A DNA stretch of 64,000 nt from an uncultured Pelagibacteraceae bacterium (GTDB lineage: Bacteria; Pseudomonadota; Alphaproteobacteria; Pelagibacterales; Pelagibacteraceae). The DNA lies in assembly GCA_902576115.1 (NCBI GenBank), contig CACGUE010000001.1:62001-126000 (forward strand), given 5' to 3'. This document shows, piece after piece, positions 51,049-59,544 of this stretch (positions are counted from its first letter, which is position 1; every line of letters begins with the position of its first letter). The notes under the pieces were generated by a model that saw nothing but the letters and a program-made list of their open reading frames with translations, was not told the origin of the DNA and searched no databases. The position numbers and the translations under genes were made by a program.

Positions 51049-51590
51049 ATATTCGTACTAATAGGTAACGAATTAATTTTTGTCATTACGAAAGAAATTG
51101 TCAAAAAAGAAATAATTAAAAAAGACAAAAATACAATTCCAAATGCTTTTAAATTTGATTTTAAATTTAAAATATGTCGTGTTGCAATGATTAATGAAGC
51201 AAAAATCCAAAATTGGGTAAGAAAAATAATTAAAAGCACTAATTCTGGCGTGACAGCAAAAAATCTTATTAGTCCTGGAGCATGTGCGTACCCAACGGCT
51301 ATAAGGACTCTTTTAAATGGAATTTTTCTATCTTTATCAGGAAAAATTTTAACTCCAATTACAAATATAAAAATTGCCCATACCAGCCAAGTTAATAATG
51401 CTGTTAAACCAGATATACCAACAGACGTTTTAACAATTGTGTTCGCTGCAATAGCACCAGCAACCCCATCTAAAATCATGATAAGAATTGCAAAATAAAT
51501 TCCAGCTTCTCCATAATATCTTGGAGTTCTATAAAGAGTTTTATCAAGCTTTAACGATTTAAAAACAATATCTAAAAACTGAGCAAACAT
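51045..51590 (-). CDS. YIP1-family membrane protein
   Basis: A 181-residue protein with five hydrophobic helices (AILIMILDGVAGAIAAN; LTALLTWLVWAIFIFVIGVK; VLIAVGYAHAPGLIRFF; LVLLIIFLTQFWIFASLI; AFGIVFLSFLIISFLTI). The GYAHAPGL motif in the third helix is characteristic of the bacterial YIP1/DUF1282-type family, of unknown function. The last four bases overlap the end of the convergent zinc-ribbon gene, and the ATG overlaps the stop of a 35-codon ORF. Confidence 0.78.
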   Translation of the reverse strand: MFAQFLDIVFKSLKLDKTLYRTPRYYGEAGIYFAILIMILDGVAGAIAANTIVKTSVGISGLTALLTWLVWAIFIFVIGVKIFPDKDRKIPFKRVLIAVGYAHAPGLIRFFAVTPELVLLIIFLTQFWIFASLIIATRHILNLKSNLKAFGIVFLSFLIISFLTISFVMTKINSLPISTNI

Positions 51591-51697
51591 TAATTATCTT
51601 TATTTTTTTTTTGCGCCTTATATGAAACGATTAATGGGAATATTATTAGAGCAATAGCGATTATAATGCAAACAACTATGAAAAAGGTTTTCGTCAT
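51590..51697 (-). CDS. Possible 35-residue membrane peptide
   Basis: A short ORF, MTKTFFIVVCIIIAIALIIF followed by PLIVSYKAQKKNKDN, one transmembrane helix with a basic tail. Its TAA overlaps the ATG of the YIP1-like gene by one base, the same coupling used for real genes throughout this window. No ribosome site is evident. It may be a genuine micropeptide or only a translational lead for the next gene. Confidence 0.4.
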   Translation of the reverse strand: MTKTFFIVVCIIIAIALIIFPLIVSYKAQKKNKDN

Positions 51698-51703
51698 ATT
51701 TAA

Positions 51704-51720
51704 GGGGAATTAAATTCCCC
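51704..51720 (-). other. GC-rich hairpin after the DmdA-like gene
   Basis: GGGGAAT and ATTCCCC form a seven-pair stem with a three-base loop, 16 bases after the stop of the DmdA-like gene. It is not followed by a T-run on the minus strand, so it is not a standard terminator; it could stabilise the 3' end of the upstream message or lower read-through into the small membrane genes. Confidence 0.5.
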
Positions 51721-51735
51721 CTAAAAAAATTTTTA

Positions 51736-53091
51736 TCACTTACTGACTACTTCTCTTGTATTTGCGTTGTAAGATTCTGTAAATGGAATATCAACTACAA
51801 CTGCATCAACTGGTTCCCCAGGTTTATCAGAATATTTTTCTGGTAGATGGACTTTAAATTTCGATCCAACCTTACCTCTTGGAAAACCATTTGCATTTAG
51901 CGTGCCATCAAATGGAACATATCCCATAGCAATATTTTTCCCTTTTTCTGGGTGATACCATGGAGAAGTTATAAATCCTACAGGCTCACTGCCGTTTTCT
52001 GAAATTAACCAAAAATCTGGAGCATATTCTTCAATAGGTTTTCCTCCTAATTCAAGTCCAACTAATTGAAGTTTGTAAGGTTTATGACCTGCTTTTAAAT
52101 CAGCTTTCATTTTCTCGAGAGCTTTTTTACCAATGTAATCTGCTTTTTTGTTCCATTCACCTTTACCAGATAAAGAAACTTGATATCCAAGATTACATTG
52201 AAATGGATTATGCTCATGATCCATATCTTGTCCCCATGAAAGAATTCCAGCTTGTATCCTTCTATGGTGTGCAGGAGCAATTACCATTAAGTTATGTTTT
52301 TTACCTGCTTCAAGAACAGCATTCCACATATCTTCGGCATATAAAGTTGCTTCTCTTAAATATATTTCAAATCCAGACTCGCCTGAAAAACCTGTTTGAG
52401 AAATTATACAACTTCTTCCACCAACTTTTGCAGAAGCCAATCCATAAAAAGGCATGTTATCAATATCAACTTCACTTCCACAAAGATCTTTCATCAAAGC
52501 TTTTGCTTTAGGACCTTGAATTTGTACAGGACAAGCATCTATTTCATTAATTTGAACATTAAACCTTTCATCTGCATTTACTCCTTGCAGATATAATCCT
52601 ATATCACTATCTGATAAACTAAACCAAAATTCATCTTTAGAAATTCTTAAAAGAATAGGATCATTTAATACTCCTCCATAAGAATTACACAAAATTACAT
52701 ATCTTCCTCTCATTGGAGAAATTTTTGTAGCATCTCTTGTAATTACATAATCAACAAATTTTTCTGCATCTGGTCCTTTAACTTGTATTTGTCTTTCAAC
52801 TGCAACATTCCACATTGTTACATGGTTTTTAATTGCTTCGTACTCAACCATTGCACCACCATCTTCAGGTTTAACATAACCTCTTGGATGATAAATTCTG
52901 TTATAAACAGTTGCTCTCCAACATCCTGCTTTCATAGATAAATGCCAGTATGGAGATTTCCTTACTCTTGTTGATATTAGCATCTCAACTTTAGTAGGTC
53001 CGCTTTGCCTTAAATTGTATGGTACTTTTCTATCAGACTGATCTACTGATGTTGTATGTCTTAGTTTACTATAGTCAAATTCATTAGACAT
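51736..53091 (-). CDS. DmdA/LigM-like THF-dependent demethylase (GcvT family)
   Basis: A 451-residue aminomethyltransferase-fold protein, longer than SAR11 DMSP demethylase DmdA (about 370) and closer in size to the O-demethylase LigM. Seen motifs: HVTMWNVAVERQIQVKGPDA (about residue 90), FVDYVITRDATKI, SQTGFSGESGFEIYL (about 228), RRIQAGILSWGQDMDHEHNP (about 277) and GLELGGKPIEEYAP. These are the THF-binding cleft elements; the methyl donor pocket is not the DmdA one as far as I can judge. It is coupled by an eight-base overlap to a MetF-like gene upstream, so it probably makes 5-methyl-THF from an unidentified methylated substrate. Confidence 0.75.
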   Translation of the reverse strand: MSNEFDYSKLRHTTSVDQSDRKVPYNLRQSGPTKVEMLISTRVRKSPYWHLSMKAGCWRATVYNRIYHPRGYVKPEDGGAMVEYEAIKNHVTMWNVAVERQIQVKGPDAEKFVDYVITRDATKISPMRGRYVILCNSYGGVLNDPILLRISKDEFWFSLSDSDIGLYLQGVNADERFNVQINEIDACPVQIQGPKAKALMKDLCGSEVDIDNMPFYGLASAKVGGRSCIISQTGFSGESGFEIYLREATLYAEDMWNAVLEAGKKHNLMVIAPAHHRRIQAGILSWGQDMDHEHNPFQCNLGYQVSLSGKGEWNKKADYIGKKALEKMKADLKAGHKPYKLQLVGLELGGKPIEEYAPDFWLISENGSEPVGFITSPWYHPEKGKNIAMGYVPFDGTLNANGFPRGKVGSKFKVHLPEKYSDKPGEPVDAVVVDIPFTESYNANTREVVSK

Positions 53092-53812
53092 AGTTATTCT
53101 CCTTCAACCACTTGTTAGTTTCCTTCAAGCCGCCGAATGTATAAATGTGGAAATAATCAGTATGCGATTTAACTTTCCCAATTAAATCATTAGGGTCTTT
53201 AGGTTTCAATAAATCTAACGCCTTACTAAAATTAGATTTAAGAAAGTTAATGGAATTTTTTGCCCCTACAATATTAGCAAATTTAATTAAGCTAGATATT
53301 TTCATTGGCCCAGTTATTCCAACATGAACTGGTATTGTTTGTTTTGAGATAAAATCTATAATAGGCTGAGTATCCATTAGCCATTGTGTAACTATATAAT
53401 CAGCATAAGGCTTTTTATCTATCATAGCTTTTTCTAAATCAGAGTCGGATATATCAGGACTCCCCTCGGGATGTCCAGCAATTCCAATCTTGATGCCATC
53501 AAAAAACCCTGTCTCTAACATTTGATATGAGCTATCAAATTTTCCGATCGGGTCACGACTTCCACCTATCACCAAGACCTGCTTAACACCCAAATCTTTA
53601 CATCTAGAAACATAATCTTTTAGCTGATTTTCATCATTTATTGACCTTGCTGGGAAGTGAGGAACTGGATTAAATCCCTCTTTAACTAACTCTCCAGATT
53701 GTTGAGCAGTCTCTTTATAATCACCTCCAGGTAGCATTGTAACATAAACATCTTTTACCTTAGGCAACGTACTTAAATCAGTTTTAGGACCTATTTCTAA
53801 AGAAAAATTCAT
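53084..53812 (-). CDS. Short MetF-like methylenetetrahydrofolate reductase
   Basis: A 242-residue TIM-barrel protein resembling MetF but about 50 residues shorter. Family-like stretches are VTMLPGGDYKETAQQSGELV, GFNPVPHFPARSINDENQL (second strand-helix), VKQVLVIGGSRDPIGKFDSS and KIGIAGHPEGSPDISDSDLE, then ADYIVTQWLMD and PVHVGITGPMKI. The start is ATG 53812; the TTG at 53818 is less likely. Paired with the DmdA/LigM-like gene it would oxidise 5-methyl-THF to methylene-THF, as LigC-type MetF proteins do next to LigM. The direction is inferred from context. Confidence 0.78.
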   Translation of the reverse strand: MNFSLEIGPKTDLSTLPKVKDVYVTMLPGGDYKETAQQSGELVKEGFNPVPHFPARSINDENQLKDYVSRCKDLGVKQVLVIGGSRDPIGKFDSSYQMLETGFFDGIKIGIAGHPEGSPDISDSDLEKAMIDKKPYADYIVTQWLMDTQPIIDFISKQTIPVHVGITGPMKISSLIKFANIVGAKNSINFLKSNFSKALDLLKPKDPNDLIGKVKSHTDYFHIYTFGGLKETNKWLKENNYV

Positions 53813-53916
53813 AACCAAATTCTTAATTGTTTTATATTCCGTGTCTATAAAAATATTAAACAGCTGAACACATTGTAACCCATTGTCATGATCCGAAAAT
53901 TTAATTAAATTTAGTC

Positions 53917-55134
53917 ATGGAAAATAAATTATCTCAAATTACAGAATTATTCTCCAAAACAAGACAGCAAACGCTATCTCTGTGCGAAAACTTAGAGGCT
54001 GAGGATATGGTCATACAGCCCAGCAAAAATGTTAGCCCACTTAAGTGGCATCTTGGTCACACCACATGGTTCTTCGAAAAATTCATCTTGTCAGAATTAG
54101 ATGATAGTTACAAACCTTTTAACAAAGATTACAATTACATATTTAATTCATATTATAATTCTGTGGGTGAGTACAATCCTCGAAATAAGAGAGGTTCACT
54201 AAATAGACCCATCTTAAAAGATGTTGTAAAATATAGACACTATGTAACTGAAAATATTATTGATTTTTTAAAAAGGACAAAAAATAACAGGACATCATTT
54301 TTAGTTGAACTAGGTTCAAATCACGAACAACAGCATCAAGAATTAATGTTAATGGATATTAAAAATATTTTTTACAACAATCCATTGATGCCGACTTATA
54401 ATTCTAACGATGATAAACCAACTGCTAAAGAAGAAAATGAATTGACATTAGAAACTAGTAAAAAATTTAAATATGGAAATAACGAGGATATTTTTTGTTA
54501 CGATAACGAATTACCAGTATCAGAAATACAATTAGATCCTTTTAAAATATATTCATTTGTTACTAATGGAGAGTGGAAAGAATTTATTAATGATGGAGGA
54601 TATAAAAACCATGAGTATTGGTTATCTGATGGATGGGATTTTGTAAATAATAACAAATTACAAAAACCAATGTATTGGATAGATAATAATAATTATTTTA
54701 CATTAAACGGTGTAAAAAAAATTGATAATGAAAAGCCAGTTTCTCATATAAGTTTCTATGAAGCAGATGCATTTGCAAGATATAAAAACAAAAGATTACC
54801 AACTGAATTTGAACTAGAGTATTTTTTAAAACAATCTGAGAAAAAAGGTAATTTTTTAGAAAATAAAATCTTCCATGAAGTGGAAGAAAAAGCAGACGAT
54901 GTTTACGGAAATTTATGGGCTTGGACAAGTAGTAATTACACACCTTACAAAAAATATAAACCTTATGAAGGAAATCTAGGAGAATATAATAATAAGTTCA
55001 TGTGTAATCAGTTTGTCTTAAAAGGTGGTTCACATTCTACGTCTATTAATCATGTCAGAGCATCTTATAGAAATTTCTTTTACCCAAGTGATACTTGGCA
55101 GTTTTGTGGTGTCAGACTAGCTGATGACATCTAG
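53917..55134 (+). CDS. egtB: EgtB-type ergothioneine sulfoxide synthase
   Basis: A 405-residue non-heme iron enzyme that joins trimethylhistidine (hercynine) with a cysteine-containing thiol. The N-terminal DinB-like part has the iron histidines in LKWHLGHTTWFFEKF (about residue 44) and ELGSNHEQQHQELMLMDIKN (about 131). The C-terminal FGE-sulfatase-like domain shows GEWKEFINDGGY, PVSHISFYEADAFARYKNKR and the end GGSHSTSINHVRASYRNFF with WQFCGVRLA. It precedes the hercynine-forming methyltransferase gene with a one-base overlap. The thiol donor (cysteine or gamma-glutamylcysteine) is not decided; no egtA, egtC or egtE lies in the window. Confidence 0.87.
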   Translation: MENKLSQITELFSKTRQQTLSLCENLEAEDMVIQPSKNVSPLKWHLGHTTWFFEKFILSELDDSYKPFNKDYNYIFNSYYNSVGEYNPRNKRGSLNRPILKDVVKYRHYVTENIIDFLKRTKNNRTSFLVELGSNHEQQHQELMLMDIKNIFYNNPLMPTYNSNDDKPTAKEENELTLETSKKFKYGNNEDIFCYDNELPVSEIQLDPFKIYSFVTNGEWKEFINDGGYKNHEYWLSDGWDFVNNNKLQKPMYWIDNNNYFTLNGVKKIDNEKPVSHISFYEADAFARYKNKRLPTEFELEYFLKQSEKKGNFLENKIFHEVEEKADDVYGNLWAWTSSNYTPYKKYKPYEGNLGEYNNKFMCNQFVLKGGSHSTSINHVRASYRNFFYPSDTWQFCGVRLADDI

Positions 55135-56096
55135 TGACTAATTTAAAATTAATAAACATAAACAATCAAATTCAAGATGATAAAAAATTAATCTTACAAG
55201 GATTATTAAATAAAAAACAAAAATATTTACTACCTAAATATTTTTATGATGAGAAAGGCTCAAAGTTATTTAATAAAATTACAAACCTTAAAGAATATTA
55301 CCCAACAAACAAAGAGTTAGAAATACTAGGTAGTTCACAAAAAGAGATAAGAAAGAAATTACCAATCAATTCAACAATTGTAGAATTTGGTAGTGGCTCA
55401 AATAAAAAAATTAATAAATTTATAAATTCATTAAGTGAACCCAAAGAATATATTCCTATAGATATTAGTAAGGAATATTTGTTTGAAAATGCATCGATAA
55501 TTGCAAAAAAATTCTCAGATTTAAAGGTAACAGCAATATGTGCCGACTTTAGTCAGACCAATAGATTAAATAAAATTTTAAAAAATAAAAAAAAAATAGT
55601 CAGTTTTTTTCCAGGATCGACAATAGGAAATTATTTACCCAAAAATGCAAAAAAAATATTAAAAAATTTTTCAAAAATTATAGGCAAAAATTCTTATTTA
55701 GTAATCGGGGTTGATTTAATCAAAAATAAGAAAACTCTTGAAAATGCTTACAACGATAAATTGGGAGTTACAGCAAAATTTAATAAAAATATATTAAATG
55801 TAGTAAACAAAATTTGTAATTCAAAATTTCAAACTAAAGATTTTGAACATAAAGCATTCTACAATTTAAAAAAAAATAGAATTGAAATGCATCTTATTTC
55901 GAAAAAAAATTTCACATTAAAAATTAATAAAAAGAATATTAAATTTACTAAAGATGAAATCATTCATACTGAAAATTCTCATAAATATTCAAAAAATAAC
56001 TTTGTTAAATTAGTTAATAAATCTGGCTTTAAAGTCTTAAAATATTTTACTGATAAAAAAAATTATTTTGGAGTTTTTTTATTAAAAGTGAAGTAA
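55134..56096 (+). CDS. egtD: EgtD-type L-histidine N-alpha-methyltransferase
   Basis: A 320-residue SAM-dependent enzyme converting histidine to hercynine. Head signature LLPKYFYDEKGSKLFNKI (about residue 33) and ITNLKEYYPTNKELEIL, SAM loop IVEFGSGSNKK (about 82), SFFPGSTIGNYLP (about 156, holding the substrate asparagine) and IHTENSHKYS (about 282), the T-E-x-S pattern that binds histidine in mycobacterial EgtD. Starts at GTG 55134, overlapping the egtB stop by one base. Confidence 0.88.
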   Translation: MTNLKLININNQIQDDKKLILQGLLNKKQKYLLPKYFYDEKGSKLFNKITNLKEYYPTNKELEILGSSQKEIRKKLPINSTIVEFGSGSNKKINKFINSLSEPKEYIPIDISKEYLFENASIIAKKFSDLKVTAICADFSQTNRLNKILKNKKKIVSFFPGSTIGNYLPKNAKKILKNFSKIIGKNSYLVIGVDLIKNKKTLENAYNDKLGVTAKFNKNILNVVNKICNSKFQTKDFEHKAFYNLKKNRIEMHLISKKNFTLKINKKNIKFTKDEIIHTENSHKYSKNNFVKLVNKSGFKVLKYFTDKKNYFGVFLLKVK

Positions 56097-56104
56097 GTTT
56101 TATC

Positions 56105-56734
56105 ATGGCGCAAAAAGACGTAGGTAATAAAATTCCCATTTATAAGTTAAAAGACACCGATCAAGTAATGAAATATTACGATGAGTGGGGTGATGGTAAT
56201 AAATATGACAAGGATATGGTCGATTGGAATTACACAGGACCAAAAGAAACAACAAAAGTATTTTCAGAATTTCAGAAAAATAAAGATGCAAAAATTTATG
56301 ATGCTGGTTGTGGTACTGGATTGGTCGGTGTTGAATTAAAAAAACATGGTTTTAAAAATTTTCATGGGGCAGATCTTTCGAAAAAGTTATTAGAATTGGT
56401 ACCGAATGATCTTTATGAAGAGCTTGAACAAGTAGACTTGAATAAACCCATTAATAAAAAAGATGACGAATATGACTCTGTTATGTGCGTTGGTACATTT
56501 ACTTTTGGACATGTCAAGCCACCAGCTTTGGAGGAATTTATCAGGATTACAAAGAATGATGGATTTATCTGTTTTACTATAAATGAGGGAATACATGAAG
56601 AATATGGTTTTGATAAAAAAATTGAACAACTTAAACAGCAAAATAAATGGAAAGAAATAAAATTTTTTAAGTCAGATTACATTGCAAGTAAAGATGTAAA
56701 TGCTTGGTTAGGGTTATATCAAGTGATAAAGTAA
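56105..56734 (+). CDS. Class I SAM-dependent methyltransferase
   Basis: A 209-residue small methyltransferase. The SAM motif I is IYDAGCGTGLVGVELKKHG (about residue 63), then HGADLSKKLLELVP (motif II region) and YDSVMCVGTFTFGHVKPPAL (motif IV). The N-terminal YYDEWGDGNKYDKDMVDW is typical of the group of short methyltransferases related to the Williams-Beuren type proteins. Substrate unknown. It follows egtD by eight bases and precedes the Rieske oxygenase gene by three. Confidence 0.85.
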   Translation: MAQKDVGNKIPIYKLKDTDQVMKYYDEWGDGNKYDKDMVDWNYTGPKETTKVFSEFQKNKDAKIYDAGCGTGLVGVELKKHGFKNFHGADLSKKLLELVPNDLYEELEQVDLNKPINKKDDEYDSVMCVGTFTFGHVKPPALEEFIRITKNDGFICFTINEGIHEEYGFDKKIEQLKQQNKWKEIKFFKSDYIASKDVNAWLGLYQVIK

Positions 56735-56737
56735 GCC

Positions 56738-57913
56738 ATGTCAGAAATTTACAATATTATAGATAAACAAAAGTTAGATATTGTATCGAAACCAATTAGT
56801 GAAGCTCATGGTTTACCAAATGAATGTTACATCAGTAAAGAATATACTTTAATTGAAAGAAAAAAATTATTTGAAGATAAGTGGATAGTAATAGGAGTAG
56901 GAAGTTCAATTCCAGATCCAGGGGATGTAAAACCAATTGATTTACTTGGAATACCTTTGCTTATTGTTAGAACAAAAAATAAAGAAATAAAAGTTTTTCA
57001 TAATATTTGTAGTCATAGAGGAGTTAAATTAGTTAAAGAAGCTGGCAAAATTAGAAATGTTATGAGGTGCTCATATCATTCATGGTCATATGACTTAGAG
57101 GGAAAATTAATTGCTACACCTCACATAGGAGGCATGAATATTCATCAAACACCTGAATTTGATAAATCAAAAAGTAATTTAAAAGAGATAAGATCATATA
57201 TTTGGTTAGATCTAATTATGATTAATATTAACAACAATGAAATTTCATTTGAGGATTACATTAGTCCTTTAAGTGAAAGATGGGAAAAATTTTGGCCTTT
57301 GAAAGATAGAGAATTAATTTATCATGCAAATGATTATGGTTATTTTAAATTAGATGCAAAATGTAATTGGAAATTTGCAATTGAAAATTATTGTGAGAGC
57401 TATCATTTGCCTTGGGTACATCCAGGTTTAAATTCTTATTCAAAATTTGAGGATCACTATCATATTCAAGGACTGCCAAATCGTTTCGCTGGACAAGGAA
57501 CAGTTGTTTACAATCCAAGATTTGAAGGAAATGAAAAGTTTCCTTGTTTCCCTAACTGGCCTAAAGATAAAGAAAATATAGCTGAGTACGTAGCACTTTT
57601 TCCTAACGTAATGTTAGGAATTCACAAAGATCATTATTATGCTTATTGGTTAGAGCCAATCAATCATGAGTTTACAATAGAACATATGGAAATTTATTAT
57701 GTAGGAGATGAAGCAGCAAATTCAACAAAATATAAATCCCTAAGACAAAAAAATCACAAACAATGGGAAGATATTCAAAAAGAAGATGTAGATATAATTC
57801 AAAGTATGCAAATAGGTAGAAACTCTCCAGCTTATAATGGTGGTAATTTTTCTCCAAAGATGGACAATCCTACACATCATTTTCATAAGTGGGTTGCTGG
57901 TAATTTAATTTAA
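56738..57913 (+). CDS. Rieske non-heme iron oxygenase, alpha-subunit type
   Basis: A 391-residue oxygenase. The Rieske [2Fe-2S] site is CSHRGVKL with CSYHSWSYDLEGKL (residues about 90-115). The mononuclear iron site is IENYCESYHLPWVHPGL (two histidines about 220-225) with a late aspartate in EDVDIIQSMQIGRNSP. Relatives include glycine betaine monooxygenase GbcA, carnitine oxygenase and choline/stachydrine oxygenases. A role in removing a methyl group from a betaine fits the neighbourhood and the DMGDH at the right edge. No ferredoxin reductase (GbcB) is next to it; a plant-type ferredoxin is 3 kb downstream. Confidence 0.85.
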   Translation: MSEIYNIIDKQKLDIVSKPISEAHGLPNECYISKEYTLIERKKLFEDKWIVIGVGSSIPDPGDVKPIDLLGIPLLIVRTKNKEIKVFHNICSHRGVKLVKEAGKIRNVMRCSYHSWSYDLEGKLIATPHIGGMNIHQTPEFDKSKSNLKEIRSYIWLDLIMININNNEISFEDYISPLSERWEKFWPLKDRELIYHANDYGYFKLDAKCNWKFAIENYCESYHLPWVHPGLNSYSKFEDHYHIQGLPNRFAGQGTVVYNPRFEGNEKFPCFPNWPKDKENIAEYVALFPNVMLGIHKDHYYAYWLEPINHEFTIEHMEIYYVGDEAANSTKYKSLRQKNHKQWEDIQKEDVDIIQSMQIGRNSPAYNGGNFSPKMDNPTHHFHKWVAGNLI

Positions 57914-57928
57914 AGTTAAAACCTAAAA

Positions 57929-58339
57929 ATGAAAATTATATTAATTATGGGACTTCCAGGCGCAGGGAAAACTACATTAGCTGATGAACTTGCTCCCTTA
58001 TTGAATGCAAAAAGATTAAATGCAGATGAAGTAAGAAAAGCTGCAAACGATTGGGATTTTTCAGAAGAGGGAAGAACAAGACAAGCAAAAAGAATGGCTG
58101 ATTTTGCATTAAAATTAAAAGATGAAGGAAATTATGTGATTGCGGATTTTATTTGCCCAACTCCAAAGGCAAGAAGTTTATTTCCTGCAGATTATGTAGT
58201 TTGGGTAGATACTATAAAAGAAGGTAGGTTTGATGACACTAATAAAATGTTTGTTAAACCAGAAAAATATGATTTTCATGTTACATCGCAAGATGCTAAG
58301 TCTTGGGCACCAAAGATTTTAAAGGAGATAAAAAAATGA
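57929..58339 (+). CDS. Adenylylsulfate-kinase-like P-loop kinase
   Basis: A 136-residue small kinase, shorter than CysC (about 200). Walker A is IMGLPGAGKTTLADEL (residues 6-21), followed by RLNADEVRKAANDWDFSEEG, which parallels the D-G-D-N-x-R and phosphate-binding stretches of APS kinase, and YVIADFICPTPKARSLF. The acceptor is uncertain: APS, a nucleoside or another small alcohol is possible. It ends in a four-base ATGA overlap with a nucleotidyltransferase-like gene, so the two likely act in sequence. Confidence 0.75.
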   Translation: MKIILIMGLPGAGKTTLADELAPLLNAKRLNADEVRKAANDWDFSEEGRTRQAKRMADFALKLKDEGNYVIADFICPTPKARSLFPADYVVWVDTIKEGRFDDTNKMFVKPEKYDFHVTSQDAKSWAPKILKEIKK

Positions 58340-58710
58340 CGTATCAATGGGACAATAAAAAACCAACTGCTCAAATGTTAGGAAGATGGCAACCGTTTCA
58401 TGATGGTCACTATACTCTATTTAAGGAAATTATAAAAAAAACAGGACAAGTATGTATTCAAATTAGAGATGTACAAGGTGTTGATGATAATCCATTTGAT
58501 TTTGAAACAGTTAAGAAAAATATTGAAGAAAAACTTAATCCAGAGTTTGAGGGCAGGTTCAAAATTATGCTTGTCCCTAATATTACAAATATTTGTTATG
58601 GAAGAGGTGTTGGATATAAAATTGAAGAAATAGTTTTGTCTGAAGAAATCCAAAAAATTTCAGCAACTAAAATTAGAGCCAAGATGAGAGAAGAAGGTAA
58701 ATTAAAATAA
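58336..58710 (+). CDS. Small nucleotidyltransferase (HxGH family)
   Basis: A 124-residue cytidylyltransferase-fold protein. The nucleotide site is GRWQPFHDGHYTLFKEI (residues about 15-31, H-D-G-H) and the second motif ISATKIRAKM at about 110 equals the I-S-S-T-x-x-R pattern. I start at ATG 58336, inside the stop of the kinase gene; an in-frame ATG at 58303 would overlap it by 37 bases. Family members transfer AMP or CMP to a phosphorylated acceptor. The pairing with a CysC-like kinase looks like a two-step activation of an unknown compound. Confidence 0.72.
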   Translation: MTYQWDNKKPTAQMLGRWQPFHDGHYTLFKEIIKKTGQVCIQIRDVQGVDDNPFDFETVKKNIEEKLNPEFEGRFKIMLVPNITNICYGRGVGYKIEEIVLSEEIQKISATKIRAKMREEGKLK

Positions 58711-59484
58711 GTGACTGTAAAAATAAATAAAGTATCACCGGGTGTTAAAAGAGTTTTAATTAATGATCCAAAAACTTATAATTCCTTATCATACAATACT
58801 CTTTCGTCTTTATTAAAAGCATTCAAAAAATTAGATAACGATAAAGAAACTAGAGTTATTATTTTAGAAGGGGCTGGCAAAGGATTTAGTGCAGGTCACA
58901 ATTTAAAAGAGGTAAGAGGTATAAAAAATAGATCTAATCATCTAAAACTGTTTAAACTTTGTTCAAAACTTATGATGCAAATTGTTGAAGGAAACAAACC
59001 AGTGATAGCTAAAGTACATGGAGCAGCTTACGCAGCTGGATGTCAATTAGCAGCAAGTTGTGATCTTGCATATAGTACAAACTCAGCAACATTTGCTACA
59101 CCTGGAGTAAAAATTGGATTATTTTGCAGTACTCCAATGGTCGCTGTCAGTCGAAAAATCAGTAGAAAAAGAATGATGGAAATGCTACTTACCGGTGATC
59201 CAATTAGTGCAAAATATGCAAAGGAAATTGGATTAATTAATGATCATTACAGTCCAAAAACTTTGAATAAAAAAGTTTTAGATATTGCAAAAAAAATATC
59301 TTCAAAATCAAATTTAACCATCAAAATAGGTAAAAAAGGTTTTTATAAACAATTAGAAATGCCATTAGGTAAAGCTTATGATTATACAAGTAAGATGATG
59401 ACACTTAATATGTCATCTTATGATGCCAAAGAGGGGATAAGTGCATTTATTGAAAAAAGAAATCCAAGTTGGAAAAACAAATAA
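58711..59484 (+). CDS. Enoyl-CoA hydratase/isomerase family protein
   Basis: A 257-residue crotonase-fold protein. Oxyanion-hole segments are GKGFSAGHNLKEV (about residue 56) and KVHGAAYAAGCQLAASCDLA (about 103), followed by TPGVKIGLFCSTP and the pocket region LLTGDPISAKYAKEIGLIN. Catalytic glutamates of classical hydratases are not evident at the usual places (AGCQLAAS instead of GGCELAMM), so the reaction may differ. GTG start right after the stop of the nucleotidyltransferase gene. Confidence 0.85.
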   Translation: MTVKINKVSPGVKRVLINDPKTYNSLSYNTLSSLLKAFKKLDNDKETRVIILEGAGKGFSAGHNLKEVRGIKNRSNHLKLFKLCSKLMMQIVEGNKPVIAKVHGAAYAAGCQLAASCDLAYSTNSATFATPGVKIGLFCSTPMVAVSRKISRKRMMEMLLTGDPISAKYAKEIGLINDHYSPKTLNKKVLDIAKKISSKSNLTIKIGKKGFYKQLEMPLGKAYDYTSKMMTLNMSSYDAKEGISAFIEKRNPSWKNK

Positions 59485-59544
59485 CCATTAAGTTGAAGTC
59501 ACTTAAAAAAAAGATTAAGTTATAATCAAAGGAGAAAATCAATC

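Noticed and set aside
51704..51720. GC hairpin as a Rho-independent terminator
   Set aside because: No T-run follows on either strand at the right distance.
51736..53091. Naming this gene dmdA
   Set aside because: It is about 80 residues longer than SAR11 DmdA and paired with a MetF-like gene; the similarity is at family level only.
53813..53818. TTG start two codons upstream of the MetF-like gene
   Set aside because: ATG 53812 is in frame and adjacent; the extra two residues bring no family match.
56738..57913. Naming this gene gbcA
   Set aside because: Rieske and iron motifs are clear, but substrate specificity is not readable and the reductase GbcB is not adjacent.
59493..59526. TATAAT before the methanethiol oxidase gene as a promoter
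   Set aside because: No -35 at proper spacing (nearest TTGAAG is 22 bases away), and transcription would start within the ribosome site.
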